Below are positions 44,588 through 53,952 of a DNA stretch of 62,639 bases, one piece after another. A model generated the notes under the pieces. The model saw nothing but the letters and a program-made list of their open reading frames with translations. It searched no databases and was not told where the DNA came from. Each line of letters begins with the position of its first letter. Position 1 is the first letter of the stretch. Made by a program: the position numbers and the translations under genes. This DNA is from an uncultured Veillonella sp. (GTDB taxonomy: Bacteria; Bacillota; Negativicutes; Veillonellales; Veillonellaceae): the NCBI GenBank assembly GCA_902477915.1, contig CABSJA010000006.1, positions 1-62,639 of the forward strand, in the 5' to 3' direction.

Positions 44588-44617
44588 TAAAAGGGTTTAC
44601 CATATGGTAAACCCTTT
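44588..44617 (-). terminator. pheT terminator
   Basis: A perfect 28-base palindrome (arms AAAGGGTTTACCAT and its complement, no spacer), followed by a short U run (TTTTAGT) on the minus strand. 18 bases after the pheT stop. Confidence 0.8.
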
Positions 44618-44634
44618 CAATATACTGCTTGAGA

Positions 44635-47079
44635 TTAACGTAATCTGCAGTTAATTTCTGCTAATGCATCGATAATAGCTTGAATGTTACCATCAATATC
44701 TTCATCATTCAACGTGCCTTCCATAGAGCGGAATTGCAAGTTGTATGCAAGACTGCGGTAACCAGCTTCGATATGTTCACCTTCGTAAACGTCGAAGATA
44801 GATGCACTTTCTAAATATTCGCCACCATGCTCTTTAATGATAGATAAAATTTCACCACTAGATACGGACACAGGTGCCACAATAGCAAGGTCACGGCTAG
44901 TACCTGGGAATTTACTGAAAGATGTATAGCGGAATGCTGGAATCGTTAAGGATAATACTGCTTCCAAATCGATTTCAAACATGTATACTTTTCCTGGTAA
45001 ATCAAAGTTTTTGCTCACTTGTGGATGTAATTCACCATATTGAGCAATCATTTTACCATCAACAACGTATTGAGCACTTACACCAGGGTGGAAGTAAGGT
45101 TCAGTGCCACGATTAATTTCATAGCCTTTAACACCTAGTTCAGCCAACAACGCATCTACGATACCTTTTACATCATAGAAATCTGTAGTGCGTTCTGCTT
45201 GATTCCAGCCAGCTTGGTTTGCTTTGCCCATCAAGATACCACAAGCCATAGGGCGTTCATGAGGTACCTCTGTCAAAGGCAATGCTTTTGGTTCATATAC
45301 ATTCGCTGTTTCAAACAACCAAAGATCCTTATTTTGTTGCGCAATATTGCGTTTCGCAGCTTCGATAACAGCTGGCACCAATGTAGTACGCATATAAGGG
45401 AATTCTTCGGAAATAGGGTTCAAGATTGGAATGGCAGTATAACGGCTATCCCCTTCAGGAAGCATCATGTTAGTAAGACCATCTTTATGCATGAAGCTAA
45501 ATGTAATGATTTGAGTCATACCCAATTTAGCCAATGCATGAGTTACCTCTTTAGTAAGAGCTTTCTTAGGTGTCATGCCACCAGAGGATAATACGGCAAC
45601 CGGAATTGTAGGCTTAATATTATCATAGTTGTAAATACGAGCCACTTCTTCAGCGATATCAGGCATCACTGTTACGTCGCCACGCCATGTTGGAACGAGA
45701 GCAGACAATTTATCGCCATCTTCAGTTACAACGAACTCAAGGGCAGTCAAAATACGAACCATTTCGTCTTTTTCAATGTTTGTACCCAAGTAATCGTTAA
45801 TTTGTTCTGCTGTGAAAGTAACTGTATGTTGCTCTACAGGGTTCTTGTATACATCGATAATGCCTACGTCAACTTTACAGGATGGGCAAATTTGTTGCAA
45901 CAACTGTGCTGCTCTGTCGATAGCATAGGCAGTATATTTATGGTTTACACCACGTTCAAAACGACCAGACGCTTCAGAACGCATACCAAGAGCTTTTGCC
46001 GTGCGGCGAATGGATGGGCCATTAAACACAGCAGCTTCAAGCATTACTGTAGTAGTTTCATTCGTTACTTCGCTATCAAAGCCACCCATGATACCAGCTA
46101 CACCTACTGGACGTTCTGCATCGGCAATGATAAGCATAGAGTCATTCAATTCCCGTTCAGAACCATCAAGTGTAACAAGAACTTCGCCATTTTTAGCACG
46201 TCTTGCCACTAATTGATGACCTTTTACATGGTCATAGTCATATGCATGCATAGGTTGACCAAGTTCTAACATAACATAGTTTGTTACGTCTACTACATTA
46301 TTAATAGGACGAATACCGCTATTACGCAAACGATTTTGCATCCACAATGGGGATGGCTCAACCTTTACATCTGTAACGATACGAGACATGAATCGTGTAC
46401 AAAGATCATCAGCTTCGATAGATACAGATGCTTTGCCTTCAATGGACTCACCATTTTCGTTAACCATGATAACAGGGAATAAAGCTTTTTGATTTGTCAT
46501 TATACCGAATTCACGGGATAACCCAACCATGGAGAAGCAGTCTGCACGGTTTGCAGTCAATTCAAATTCATATACTGTGTCATTTAATCCTAATACATCT
46601 TTTACATCAAGACCAATTGGGGTATTTTCAGGAAAGATATAAATACCTTGTGCTTCTTCTGGCAATACTAAATCGCTGGAGATACCAAATTCTGCAACAG
46701 AACAGAACATACCTTCAGATACCTCGCCGCGCAATTTACCTTTTTTAATTTCTGTTCCATCAGCTAAGCGAGATTTATGGTACGCTACAGGTACGATTTG
46801 ACCTACCGCTACATTTGTGGCTGCTGTTACGATTTGTTTTGTAACAGGCTCACCTTCTTCAGTAAGGCATTCAACTTGACATACTTGTAATTTATCTGCA
46901 TCTGGATGTTTCGTAATTTCTACAATTTTACCAGTATAAATTTTCTTAATGCCATTATCCAAAGCAATGACATCTTCTACAGGAATCCCTGCTTGTGTTA
47001 ATTCATCGGCCAATTCTTGAGCAGGACGATTCATATCCACAGGCACGTATTCATTCATCCACTGTAAGCTTGCTTTCAT
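44635..47079 (-). CDS. pheT: Phenylalanyl-tRNA synthetase beta subunit
   Basis: 814 residues: N-terminal tRNA-binding OB domain (about 40-155), the B1/B5 and B3/B4 editing regions (NPVEQHTVTF, AAVFNGPSIRRTAKALG), and a C-terminal FDX-ACB anticodon-binding domain (about 720-814; FSKFPGTSRDLAIV). Forms the heterotetramer with PheS. Nine bases after pheS. Confidence 0.97.
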   Translation of the reverse strand: MKASLQWMNEYVPVDMNRPAQELADELTQAGIPVEDVIALDNGIKKIYTGKIVEITKHPDADKLQVCQVECLTEEGEPVTKQIVTAATNVAVGQIVPVAYHKSRLADGTEIKKGKLRGEVSEGMFCSVAEFGISSDLVLPEEAQGIYIFPENTPIGLDVKDVLGLNDTVYEFELTANRADCFSMVGLSREFGIMTNQKALFPVIMVNENGESIEGKASVSIEADDLCTRFMSRIVTDVKVEPSPLWMQNRLRNSGIRPINNVVDVTNYVMLELGQPMHAYDYDHVKGHQLVARRAKNGEVLVTLDGSERELNDSMLIIADAERPVGVAGIMGGFDSEVTNETTTVMLEAAVFNGPSIRRTAKALGMRSEASGRFERGVNHKYTAYAIDRAAQLLQQICPSCKVDVGIIDVYKNPVEQHTVTFTAEQINDYLGTNIEKDEMVRILTALEFVVTEDGDKLSALVPTWRGDVTVMPDIAEEVARIYNYDNIKPTIPVAVLSSGGMTPKKALTKEVTHALAKLGMTQIITFSFMHKDGLTNMMLPEGDSRYTAIPILNPISEEFPYMRTTLVPAVIEAAKRNIAQQNKDLWLFETANVYEPKALPLTEVPHERPMACGILMGKANQAGWNQAERTTDFYDVKGIVDALLAELGVKGYEINRGTEPYFHPGVSAQYVVDGKMIAQYGELHPQVSKNFDLPGKVYMFEIDLEAVLSLTIPAFRYTSFSKFPGTSRDLAIVAPVSVSSGEILSIIKEHGGEYLESASIFDVYEGEHIEAGYRSLAYNLQFRSMEGTLNDEDIDGNIQAIIDALAEINCRLR

Positions 47080-47088
47080 GAGTTCCTC

Positions 47089-48111
47089 CTAAAATTGTTC
47101 CAAGAATCGTACATCATCTTCAAAGAATAGACGTAAATCATTAATGCCATATAAAAGCATAGCAATACGTTCTACGCCCATACCAAAGGCAAAGCCTTTA
47201 ACCTTTTCAGGATCGTACCCATTAATACGCAATACATCAGGATGAACCATACCGCATCCTAAGATTTCAAGCCAACCTGTATGAGAACATACACGGCAAC
47301 CTTCACCACCACACATTACACAGGAAATATCTACTTCTGCAGATGGTTCTGTGAATGGGAAGAAGCTTGTACGGAAACGTACCTTTGTTTCATCCCCATA
47401 CATGTGACGCAAGAAGGACTCTAATGTGCCTTTCAAATCAGCAAATGTAATATGCTCATCAATGATGAGACCTTCCACTTGATGGAATACTGGGGAATGT
47501 GTTGCATCATAATCCCAACGGTAAACCTTACCAGGCGCAATCATGCGGATTGGACTATTAGGTTCATGTCGTTGCATTGTACGAGCTTGTACTGGAGATG
47601 TATGGGTACGCAATAAGAAGTTTTCTGTAATATAGAAGGAATCTTGCATATCACGTGCAGGATGATCTTTAGGTAAGTTCAAACATTCAAAGTTAAAGTA
47701 ATCCTGTTCAATTTCTGGACCTTCTTCAACGGTATAACCCATTTTCATGAAGAAATCTTCAATCATTTCATTAACCTTTGTCAATGGATGAATATGACCA
47801 GATTTTACTGCACGACCTGGCAATGTAATATCGATGCGTTCTTGTTCTAAACGAGCATTCAACTCTTCTGTTTCCATACGAGTTTTTACTGCCTCAAGTT
47901 CAGCCTCTAATGCTTCGCGAACCGCATTAACAAGAGCACCAGCCTTAGGGCGTTCTTCAGGAGATAATTTACCAAGACCTTTTAGTAATGCTGTTACCTC
48001 ACCTTTTTTACCTAGATATTTTACACGTATATCTTGCAACGCTTGTTGATCAGCAGCGCCTTTGATGGCCTCAAGGGCTTCTGCCTTAAGACGTTGTAAT
48101 TCTTGTTCCAT
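47089..48111 (-). CDS. pheS: Phenylalanyl-tRNA synthetase alpha subunit
   Basis: 340 residues: N-terminal coiled coil (about 1-90), then the class II catalytic domain with HPARDMQDSFYI (motif 2 region), the Cys pattern CVMCGGEGCRVCSHTGW and GFAFGMGVERIAMLLYG (motif 3). Follows the thioesterase gene by 36 bases. No T-box leader is visible upstream. Confidence 0.97.
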   Translation of the reverse strand: MEQELQRLKAEALEAIKGAADQQALQDIRVKYLGKKGEVTALLKGLGKLSPEERPKAGALVNAVREALEAELEAVKTRMETEELNARLEQERIDITLPGRAVKSGHIHPLTKVNEMIEDFFMKMGYTVEEGPEIEQDYFNFECLNLPKDHPARDMQDSFYITENFLLRTHTSPVQARTMQRHEPNSPIRMIAPGKVYRWDYDATHSPVFHQVEGLIIDEHITFADLKGTLESFLRHMYGDETKVRFRTSFFPFTEPSAEVDISCVMCGGEGCRVCSHTGWLEILGCGMVHPDVLRINGYDPEKVKGFAFGMGVERIAMLLYGINDLRLFFEDDVRFLEQF

Positions 48112-48147
48112 TAAAGCATCCTCCTATATTTAAAAGTCTAAACTATA

Positions 48148-48612
48148 TTATACCAAATCAGGGTTGTCTTCTTCAATAAAACGCCATGGTAATTCAGGTA
48201 ATGGCTTCTCTTCTAGTACAAAAAATGTACCACGTGCTAAATGAACTAGTTCACCTAATTCATTATAAATACGAGCTGTGGCAACCATGGTTGTTTTACC
48301 ACTATGCTCTACATTAGCTACACCACGCAATACGGTACCGCCTTTAACAGCTTTCACATAGTTACCATTAAGATCAATAGTGCTCACAGATTTGCCCAAT
48401 GTAAAACAAGCTGTTCCCATCACACTATCTGCTAAACCAATACAAACAGCGCCATGCAAGTCCCCTCTAAAATTACAGTACTCTGTCTCATTAGTTTGCA
48501 AGGTCATTTCCGCATGACCTGGTTCAACAGCAGTAATTTCAGAATCTTTTACCCAAGAAAATGGATTTTGATCTCGTAATTCGTTGAAATATTCTAACAA
48601 TGTTGTAGCCAT
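48148..48612 (-). CDS. PaaI-type hotdog thioesterase
   Basis: 154 residues of the 4HBT hotdog fold. NFRGDLHGAVCIGLADSVMGTAC (His/Gly/Asp active-site loop) and STIDLNGNYVKAVKGG are typical. Releases CoA from acyl- or aryl-CoA; the substrate is unknown. I use the second ATG, with TGGAGA 6 bases before it. Likely promoter-proximal gene of thioesterase-pheS-pheT. Confidence 0.9.
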   Translation of the reverse strand: MATTLLEYFNELRDQNPFSWVKDSEITAVEPGHAEMTLQTNETEYCNFRGDLHGAVCIGLADSVMGTACFTLGKSVSTIDLNGNYVKAVKGGTVLRGVANVEHSGKTTMVATARIYNELGELVHLARGTFFVLEEKPLPELPWRFIEEDNPDLV

Positions 48613-48729
48613 ATGGTTCTCCATTCAATATACTGACACATAGATTAACTAAACTTAATCCCCTTCTATTTCCAAATACTTGCATGAAATGATTTAGAGC
48701 GTTCTTGCAAAAAAACTCAATACAAACAT

Positions 48730-48776
48730 AAAAATGGTGCGTTACATCATACATATTGTATCATGCAACGCACCAT
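48730..48776 (-). terminator. Terminator of the efflux operon
   Basis: A 10-bp outer stem (ATGGTGCGTT/AACGCACCAT) enclosing a partly paired 23-base loop, followed by TTTTTATG on the minus strand; about 60 bases after the permease gene. Confidence 0.8.
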
Positions 48777-48838
48777 ATGCGAATAACTCTATCTAATTAT
48801 GTAGTATGTTCTTAAAAAAACGCATCTACAACTAAGGA

Positions 48839-50050
48839 TTATTCATAATGTAATGCATCAATTGGATTAAGTTTAGCCGCTTTACGGGCTGGATAAATAC
48901 CAAAGATCAAACCTATTGCCATAGAGAAGGCAAAGGACATTCCAATCGTTGGTATAGATATAACTGTACTCATGCCCGAAGCCATGCCAATCAGCTTAGA
49001 TGAGCCTATGCCGAGTATAATCCCTATAATGCCCCCCATCAAACTGATAACAACAGCTTCGATAAGGAATTGTGTAACGATAACACTATAAGTAGCGCCC
49101 AGCGCTTTACGTACCCCAATCTCTCTTGTCCGTTCAGTTACGGATACGAGCATAATATTCATAATGCCAATACCACCGACCACAAGAGAAATAGCTGCTA
49201 CAGCACCTAAGAATAATGTTAACGTACCTGTAGTTTCCTCCATAGTTTCCATGATAGAGTTCATGTTTTGGATATTGAAATCATCAAGGTTTGTATCTTT
49301 AATACCATGTCGTACACGCAATAGGTTTTCAATATCGGATTGTAAACGATCGATACCGTTTTCATCCTTACCTACTACATAAATCATCCGGAGATAATCA
49401 ACACCTTCTACCCGTTCCATAGCTGTAGTATATGGAATAATTACCATATCATCTTGGTCATTACCCATAGCACCACTGCCCTTACTATTAAGAACACCAA
49501 TGATACGGAATGGAATATTTTTAACACGAATTTCAGCACCTACTGGATCTTCATCACCAAATAGATTCTTAACAACTGTTTTACCTACGACTGCAACGCG
49601 TTCACGATTCTGTACATTCTTTTCAGACAAGAATCGACCAGATTTCATAGACCAATTGTTTACATCTAAATAGTTATAGCTAACACCAGTTACTGAAGTA
49701 GTCCAGTTCTTATTTTGATAAATCACTACATACGAGCCATTTGTCATAGGACTAGCCGCTTTAACACCATCTAACTTTGAAATAGCTTCATAGTCAGAAA
49801 CCTTTAAAGACTTCATAGAGCCTGCCGAAGGTCGAACCCCCGGTGTACGCGGTGCACCAGGCATAACCATCAATAGATTAGAGCCTAAGCTAGAAATAGA
49901 ATTTTGGATATCTTGCTTTACACCATTACCAATAGATACTAAGGCAATTACGGCAGCAACACCGATAATAATGCCTAACATGGTTAAAATGGATCGCATT
50001 TTATTAGCAATGAGGGATGCCCATGCCATTAAGAAACTCTCTTTATACAT
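48839..50050 (-). CDS. MacB/YknZ-type ABC permease
   Basis: 403 residues: an N-terminal membrane span (about 21-45), a large extracytoplasmic MacB periplasmic-core domain (about 50-265), then three C-terminal spans (FtsX domain, about 275-400; the loop with VSVTERTREIGVRKALGA). It lacks a fused ATPase domain, unlike E. coli MacB, so it must work with the separate ATPase encoded just upstream. AGGAGGTGCCAC precedes the ATG. Mechanotransmission-type exporters of this class expel peptides, macrolides or lipids. Confidence 0.93.
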   Translation of the reverse strand: MYKESFLMAWASLIANKMRSILTMLGIIIGVAAVIALVSIGNGVKQDIQNSISSLGSNLLMVMPGAPRTPGVRPSAGSMKSLKVSDYEAISKLDGVKAASPMTNGSYVVIYQNKNWTTSVTGVSYNYLDVNNWSMKSGRFLSEKNVQNRERVAVVGKTVVKNLFGDEDPVGAEIRVKNIPFRIIGVLNSKGSGAMGNDQDDMVIIPYTTAMERVEGVDYLRMIYVVGKDENGIDRLQSDIENLLRVRHGIKDTNLDDFNIQNMNSIMETMEETTGTLTLFLGAVAAISLVVGGIGIMNIMLVSVTERTREIGVRKALGATYSVIVTQFLIEAVVISLMGGIIGIILGIGSSKLIGMASGMSTVISIPTIGMSFAFSMAIGLIFGIYPARKAAKLNPIDALHYE

Positions 50051-50765
50051 GTGGCACCTCCTGTACAGGCGTCATATTTAGGTTTCGGGAATCCTCTACA
50101 ATTAATCCATCACGCAATACTACATTACGACTTGCATAGGTTGCAATTTCAGGTTCATGTGTAACAAGGATGATGGTACGCCCTTCATCGTAAAGGCCTC
50201 TGAAAATATTCATAACATCAATAGTTGACTTGGAGTCAAGGTTACCTGTTGGTTCATCGGCCATGATGATGGCAGGATTATTTGCCAACGCACGAGCAAT
50301 GGCCACACGTTGACGTTGACCGCCAGACAACTCAGATGGCAAGTGATCCATACGTTCGCCAAGGCCAACGGAAGATAATAATGCAGCAGCTCGTTCATTA
50401 CGCGATTTTTTATCCATCCCTGCATAAATCATAGGGAGTGCTACATTTTCTAAGGCTGTTAATTTTGTTAATAAGTTGAAACTTTGGAATACAAAGCCTA
50501 TTTGTTTATTTCGCACAAAGGCCAATTCATCATCGGATAAGGTAGCTACCTCATCGCCATTAAGGCGGTATGAACCTGTCGTTGGTCTGTCTAAACAGCC
50601 AAGAATGTTCATAAATGTAGACTTACCAGAACCAGAAGGACCCATAATAGATACAAATTCGCCTTTATTGACCTGTAAATCAATACCATGTAAAACAGGC
50701 ACCGATAATTTACCATTTACATAGGTCTTTGTAATCCCTTGTATATCGATTACTGCTTGATTCAT
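50043..50765 (-). CDS. ABC transporter ATPase, MacB/LolD type
   Basis: 240 residues: Walker A GPSGSGKST, Q-loop VFQSFN, signature LSGGQRQRVAIARAL, Walker B IIMADEPTGNLD and switch His in LVTHEPE. Its family drives FtsX-type permeases such as the one encoded next, which it overlaps by 8 bases. I use the ATG with AGG at 5-6 bases; a GTG two codons earlier is unlikely. Confidence 0.96.
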   Translation of the reverse strand: MNQAVIDIQGITKTYVNGKLSVPVLHGIDLQVNKGEFVSIMGPSGSGKSTFMNILGCLDRPTTGSYRLNGDEVATLSDDELAFVRNKQIGFVFQSFNLLTKLTALENVALPMIYAGMDKKSRNERAAALLSSVGLGERMDHLPSELSGGQRQRVAIARALANNPAIIMADEPTGNLDSKSTIDVMNIFRGLYDEGRTIILVTHEPEIATYASRNVVLRDGLIVEDSRNLNMTPVQEVPHV

Positions 50766-50777
50766 ATTCACCTACTA

Positions 50778-51860
50778 TTAGAATGGTCCACGGCTATTAT
50801 TCTTAGGTGCCGTTACATCACCGCTTACGATGATTTCATCACCTTCAGATAAACCTTTTAAAATTTGTACATTAGTATCCCCAGTTACACCTGTAGAAAC
50901 AGCTGTACGTACTGGTTGACCATCTTTAATAACATATACGTATTCACCTTGCTTATCTGTACGCACTGCCGTAAGAGGTACTACTAAGGTGTTTTTAATA
51001 TCTTCACCAAAGATGGTTGCACGAGCCGTCATAGACGGTAAGAAATTGTTAGAAATATTTTCAGGAATTTGAACTTTTACAGTATAGTACACAACACTGT
51101 TGCTTGTAGCACCCATGTTACCTTTTGTACCTTTTGCGATTTCAGATACGTAGCCTGTGAAAGTTTCACCTGGTTTAGAGTCTACAGTAAATTCTACTTT
51201 AGCACCTTGTTTGATACTACCAATATCTGTTTCATCTACAGTTAAGTAAATTTCTAAGTCACTTAAATCTGCAATAGTAGCGATAATCATTTGTGTAGAA
51301 ATACCAGTACTGATAGTTTGACCAGCTTTCAATGGTGTGCCTATAACAGTGCCAGACATTGGTGCTGTAATTGTAGCATCGCTTAAATCTGCTGCTGCGC
51401 GGTCATACGTAGATTTTGCACGTTCATAAGATGTTACAGAATCATCATAGGTTTGTTGAGCAATAGCATTTTGGTCTGCTAATGCTTTATAACGATTCAT
51501 ATCAAGTTCTGCCTTAGCTAATGCAGCTCGTGCATCATCTGCAGAGGCTTGTAATTGACGTGTATCAATATAAGCGATAACTTGACCAGCCGTAACTTGA
51601 TCATTTTCTTTTACTAAGACTTTTTCAAGCTTACCAGCCACATTCGTAGAAACGTCTACATAATTGACAGGGTTAATAGTACCAGTTGCACTAATACTAG
51701 TTTTTACATCACCCTTTTCTACCTTACCAGTAGTATATAAGTTTTGTGTTTGCTTAGAACCTTCGCTATGCATGTAGTAGTATGTACCACCACCAAGAAC
51801 ACAAAGAACAACAGCACCTGCAATAATGCGTTTACGATGCTTTTGCAAAAATTCTTTCAT
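50778..51860 (-). CDS. MacA/HlyD-type periplasmic adaptor of the efflux system
   Basis: 360 residues: an N-terminal membrane anchor (about 11-30), lipoyl halves (GKLEKVLVKENDQVTAGQVIAYID and AGQTISTG), an alpha-hairpin (about 95-155), and beta-barrel and membrane-proximal domains. With the ATPase and the permease it forms a MacAB-like tripartite pump; the outer-membrane channel (TolC) is not encoded here. First gene of the operon, with a good promoter. Confidence 0.94.
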   Translation of the reverse strand: MKEFLQKHRKRIIAGAVVLCVLGGGTYYYMHSEGSKQTQNLYTTGKVEKGDVKTSISATGTINPVNYVDVSTNVAGKLEKVLVKENDQVTAGQVIAYIDTRQLQASADDARAALAKAELDMNRYKALADQNAIAQQTYDDSVTSYERAKSTYDRAAADLSDATITAPMSGTVIGTPLKAGQTISTGISTQMIIATIADLSDLEIYLTVDETDIGSIKQGAKVEFTVDSKPGETFTGYVSEIAKGTKGNMGATSNSVVYYTVKVQIPENISNNFLPSMTARATIFGEDIKNTLVVPLTAVRTDKQGEYVYVIKDGQPVRTAVSTGVTGDTNVQILKGLSEGDEIIVSGDVTAPKNNSRGPF

Positions 51861-51935
51861 TATAATCTCCTTATATTAAAACGAAGATATTGGCACAACA
51901 TGTATCGTTCCTAACAATACTATTAGTATTTTTAA

Positions 51936-51964
51936 ATTATACAGTACCAATTGCTTTTATGCAA
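51936..51964 (-). promoter_or_regulatory. Predicted promoter of the efflux operon
   Basis: TTGCAT, 17 bases, TATAAT on the minus strand, about 75 bases before the adaptor gene. Confidence 0.65.
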
Positions 51965-51995
51965 TATAATTTCATTAATGAATAATTGATGATAA

Positions 51996-52020
51996 AAGAA
52001 AATGACCCTTGCGGGTCATT
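51996..52020 (-). terminator. pfkA terminator
   Basis: An 8-bp stem (AATGACCC/GGGTCATT) with a 4-base loop, then TTTTCTTTT on the minus strand, 6 bases after pfkA. Confidence 0.85.
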
Positions 52021-52026
52021 ATATTT

Positions 52027-52986
52027 TTAACTGCTTAAAATGGATAATAATGTATAATCCTTTTCATTAATAGGAAATAAAAGACTTTCAGCCTCTTGAT
52101 AGGAAATAGCACGAATGTGACCATCAATATATCCAATTAGTCGATTATCTGTACCATTCATCAATAACTCAATACAAGTTTCACTCATACGTGCCGCTAA
52201 AATAGCATCGAATGCAGAAGGACCGCCACCGCGTTGTAAATATCCTAATACAGTCAAACTTGGATCAAATTCCGTATGCTCCTTAATGAAGGATTTTACT
52301 TCTCCACTATTATATGCACCTTCAGCAACGAGTATCACACTATATTCTTTACCCCGAATCTGTGTTTCCTTTAAATGACGACAGACCTCATGTAAAGGCA
52401 TAGGATTTTCAGGAACGAGTACAATTTCAGCACCACAGGCAAGGCCAGCTTTAAGTGCAATATGACCTGCTTTACGACCCATTACCTCTACAATGGCTAC
52501 CCGTTCATGGGAATTAGATGTATCACGAATTCTTCCAACCGCATCAACTACAGTATTGAGCGCCGTATCAAAGCCTATCGTATATTGAGTGCCGCCCATA
52601 TCATTATCTATAGTACAGGGAATCGTCATGGTAGACATACCAAGCTTAGCTAAACTCGTAGCGCCTCGCATAGAACCATCGCCACCGATAACAATAAGGT
52701 GGTCAATGCTATGGGCTTTCAAAATATCGTAAGCTTTACGCTGAACATCTTCATTTTGAAACTCAGGAAAACGAGCTGTTTTTAGCATGGTACCGCCTTG
52801 AGTAATAATGCCACCTACAGAACGGTTTGCTAAAGGAACAAATTGTTCTTCCATAATACCTAAATAGCCACGTTCAATACCGAAAACTTCAAAGCCTTCA
52901 TGAATGGCTTTTCTAGTTAGCGCTCTTATGACGGCGTTCATTCCAGGTGCGTCTCCGCCGCTTGTTAGTATTGCGATTCTTCTCAT
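52027..52986 (-). CDS. pfkA: ATP-dependent 6-phosphofructokinase
   Basis: 319 residues from the chosen ATG, exactly the family size. GGDAPGMNAVIRALTR (ATP site), IPCTIDNDMGGTQYTIGFDTALN (catalytic TIDND, with Cys where Gly is usual), VEVMGRKAGHIAL and LGYLQRGGGPSAFDAILA (effector site) are present. I use the second of two nearby ATGs because GGGGG lies 8 bases before it; a longer in-frame extension into aroK is excluded by length. The start region overlaps the aroK 3' end by 74 bases. Confidence 0.96.
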   Translation of the reverse strand: MRRIAILTSGGDAPGMNAVIRALTRKAIHEGFEVFGIERGYLGIMEEQFVPLANRSVGGIITQGGTMLKTARFPEFQNEDVQRKAYDILKAHSIDHLIVIGGDGSMRGATSLAKLGMSTMTIPCTIDNDMGGTQYTIGFDTALNTVVDAVGRIRDTSNSHERVAIVEVMGRKAGHIALKAGLACGAEIVLVPENPMPLHEVCRHLKETQIRGKEYSVILVAEGAYNSGEVKSFIKEHTEFDPSLTVLGYLQRGGGPSAFDAILAARMSETCIELLMNGTDNRLIGYIDGHIRAISYQEAESLLFPINEKDYTLLSILSS

Positions 52987-53827
52987 ATCCATTACCCCCT
53001 TGTGGTGTACGTTGTTTGGATATAGTTTCTGTCTTATGTCCTGTAATTGCTTGATTAGATTTCTTATGTTTGCGACGTTTATCATTACCCGCTCTATAAG
53101 ATGCCACCTTATCAGAAAGTTCTTTTTTCAAGACTATCTGCTTGGTTTCCGTATCATTAGAAATCCTTTTATTAAAGTGTTGTGTTTTAGATAATTCATG
53201 ATTATCAAATTTGTTTCTTAGAGAATTATTAAATTGTGATTCTTGAGATGACTGTTTACCATCTCTATTTTCCGTATCATTGGGTTGACGTCTTGCTTTA
53301 AATTGAACACCTGAGGTTACTAACTCATCCTCAATATGTTGCATAAAATCATAGGTCCGACCATTTGTTGTATCTAGTACAAAATCACACTGCTTATACA
53401 CCGGTTTCCAGGATTGTATCATAGCATGTACAAAGGCATGAACATTGTTATAATCCATGGTTGGCCGTTTCCCAATACGGCGATTCACACGACTGACAAT
53501 GCGAAATTGTGCAGCTCGGATACCAATGATATAAGAATATTTCTTCAATACCTTTAATGTGCGATGTTCAATGGGAAAATTACCACCTACGGAGATGACT
53601 GCTTCGTGATATAAGCAAACCTTTTTCAGTACATCCATTTCTGCACGGCGGAATGCTTTTTCCCCAATTTTCTTGAATATTTCAGCAATAGGCAACCCAA
53701 AACGACCTTCTAATACGCGATCGGTATCTACAAATTGCCACCCCTTGCGTTCCGCAAGATTACGACCGAAATGGCTTTTGCCACTCCCCATAGAACCGAT
53801 GAGCATAATATTTCGTTTTATTATCAT
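52913..53827 (-). CDS. aroK: Shikimate kinase with long basic C-terminal tail
   Basis: 304 residues. The first ~165 residues form a shikimate kinase: P-loop LIGSMGSGKSHFGR, VDTDRVLEGRFGLPIAEIFK, GEKAFRRAEMDVL, VISVGGNFPIEH and a lid around RVNRRIGKRPTMDY. The remaining ~135 residues are polar, low-complexity and very basic (ending KRRRRTWNERRHKSAN), and the last 24 codons overlap pfkA in another frame. Normal AroK is about 170 residues, so the tail is unusual. Its stop inside pfkA may couple the two genes. Catalyses shikimate to shikimate 3-phosphate. Confidence 0.85.
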   Translation of the reverse strand: MIIKRNIMLIGSMGSGKSHFGRNLAERKGWQFVDTDRVLEGRFGLPIAEIFKKIGEKAFRRAEMDVLKKVCLYHEAVISVGGNFPIEHRTLKVLKKYSYIIGIRAAQFRIVSRVNRRIGKRPTMDYNNVHAFVHAMIQSWKPVYKQCDFVLDTTNGRTYDFMQHIEDELVTSGVQFKARRQPNDTENRDGKQSSQESQFNNSLRNKFDNHELSKTQHFNKRISNDTETKQIVLKKELSDKVASYRAGNDKRRKHKKSNQAITGHKTETISKQRTPQGGNGYEKNRNTNKRRRRTWNERRHKSAN

Positions 53828-53884
53828 CTGTTATGTGCCCCTTATTATTTCATATCCTTCATTGTACTATAAAATGCAATAAAA

Positions 53885-53923
53885 ACAAAGACAGACTATA
53901 GGATAACAATCTATAATCTGTCT
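53885..53923 (-). terminator. Terminator of the pilus operon
   Basis: A 13-bp stem (AGACAGATTATAG with CTATAGTCTGTCT, one G-U pair) and a 9-base loop, followed by TTGTTTTTATT on the minus strand; about 30 bases after the PilO-like gene. The aroK promoter (TTGTTT, 16 bases, TACAAT) overlaps its U tract. Confidence 0.8.
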
Positions 53924-53952
53924 CTATTAATATTACTATAAAAGAATATATA

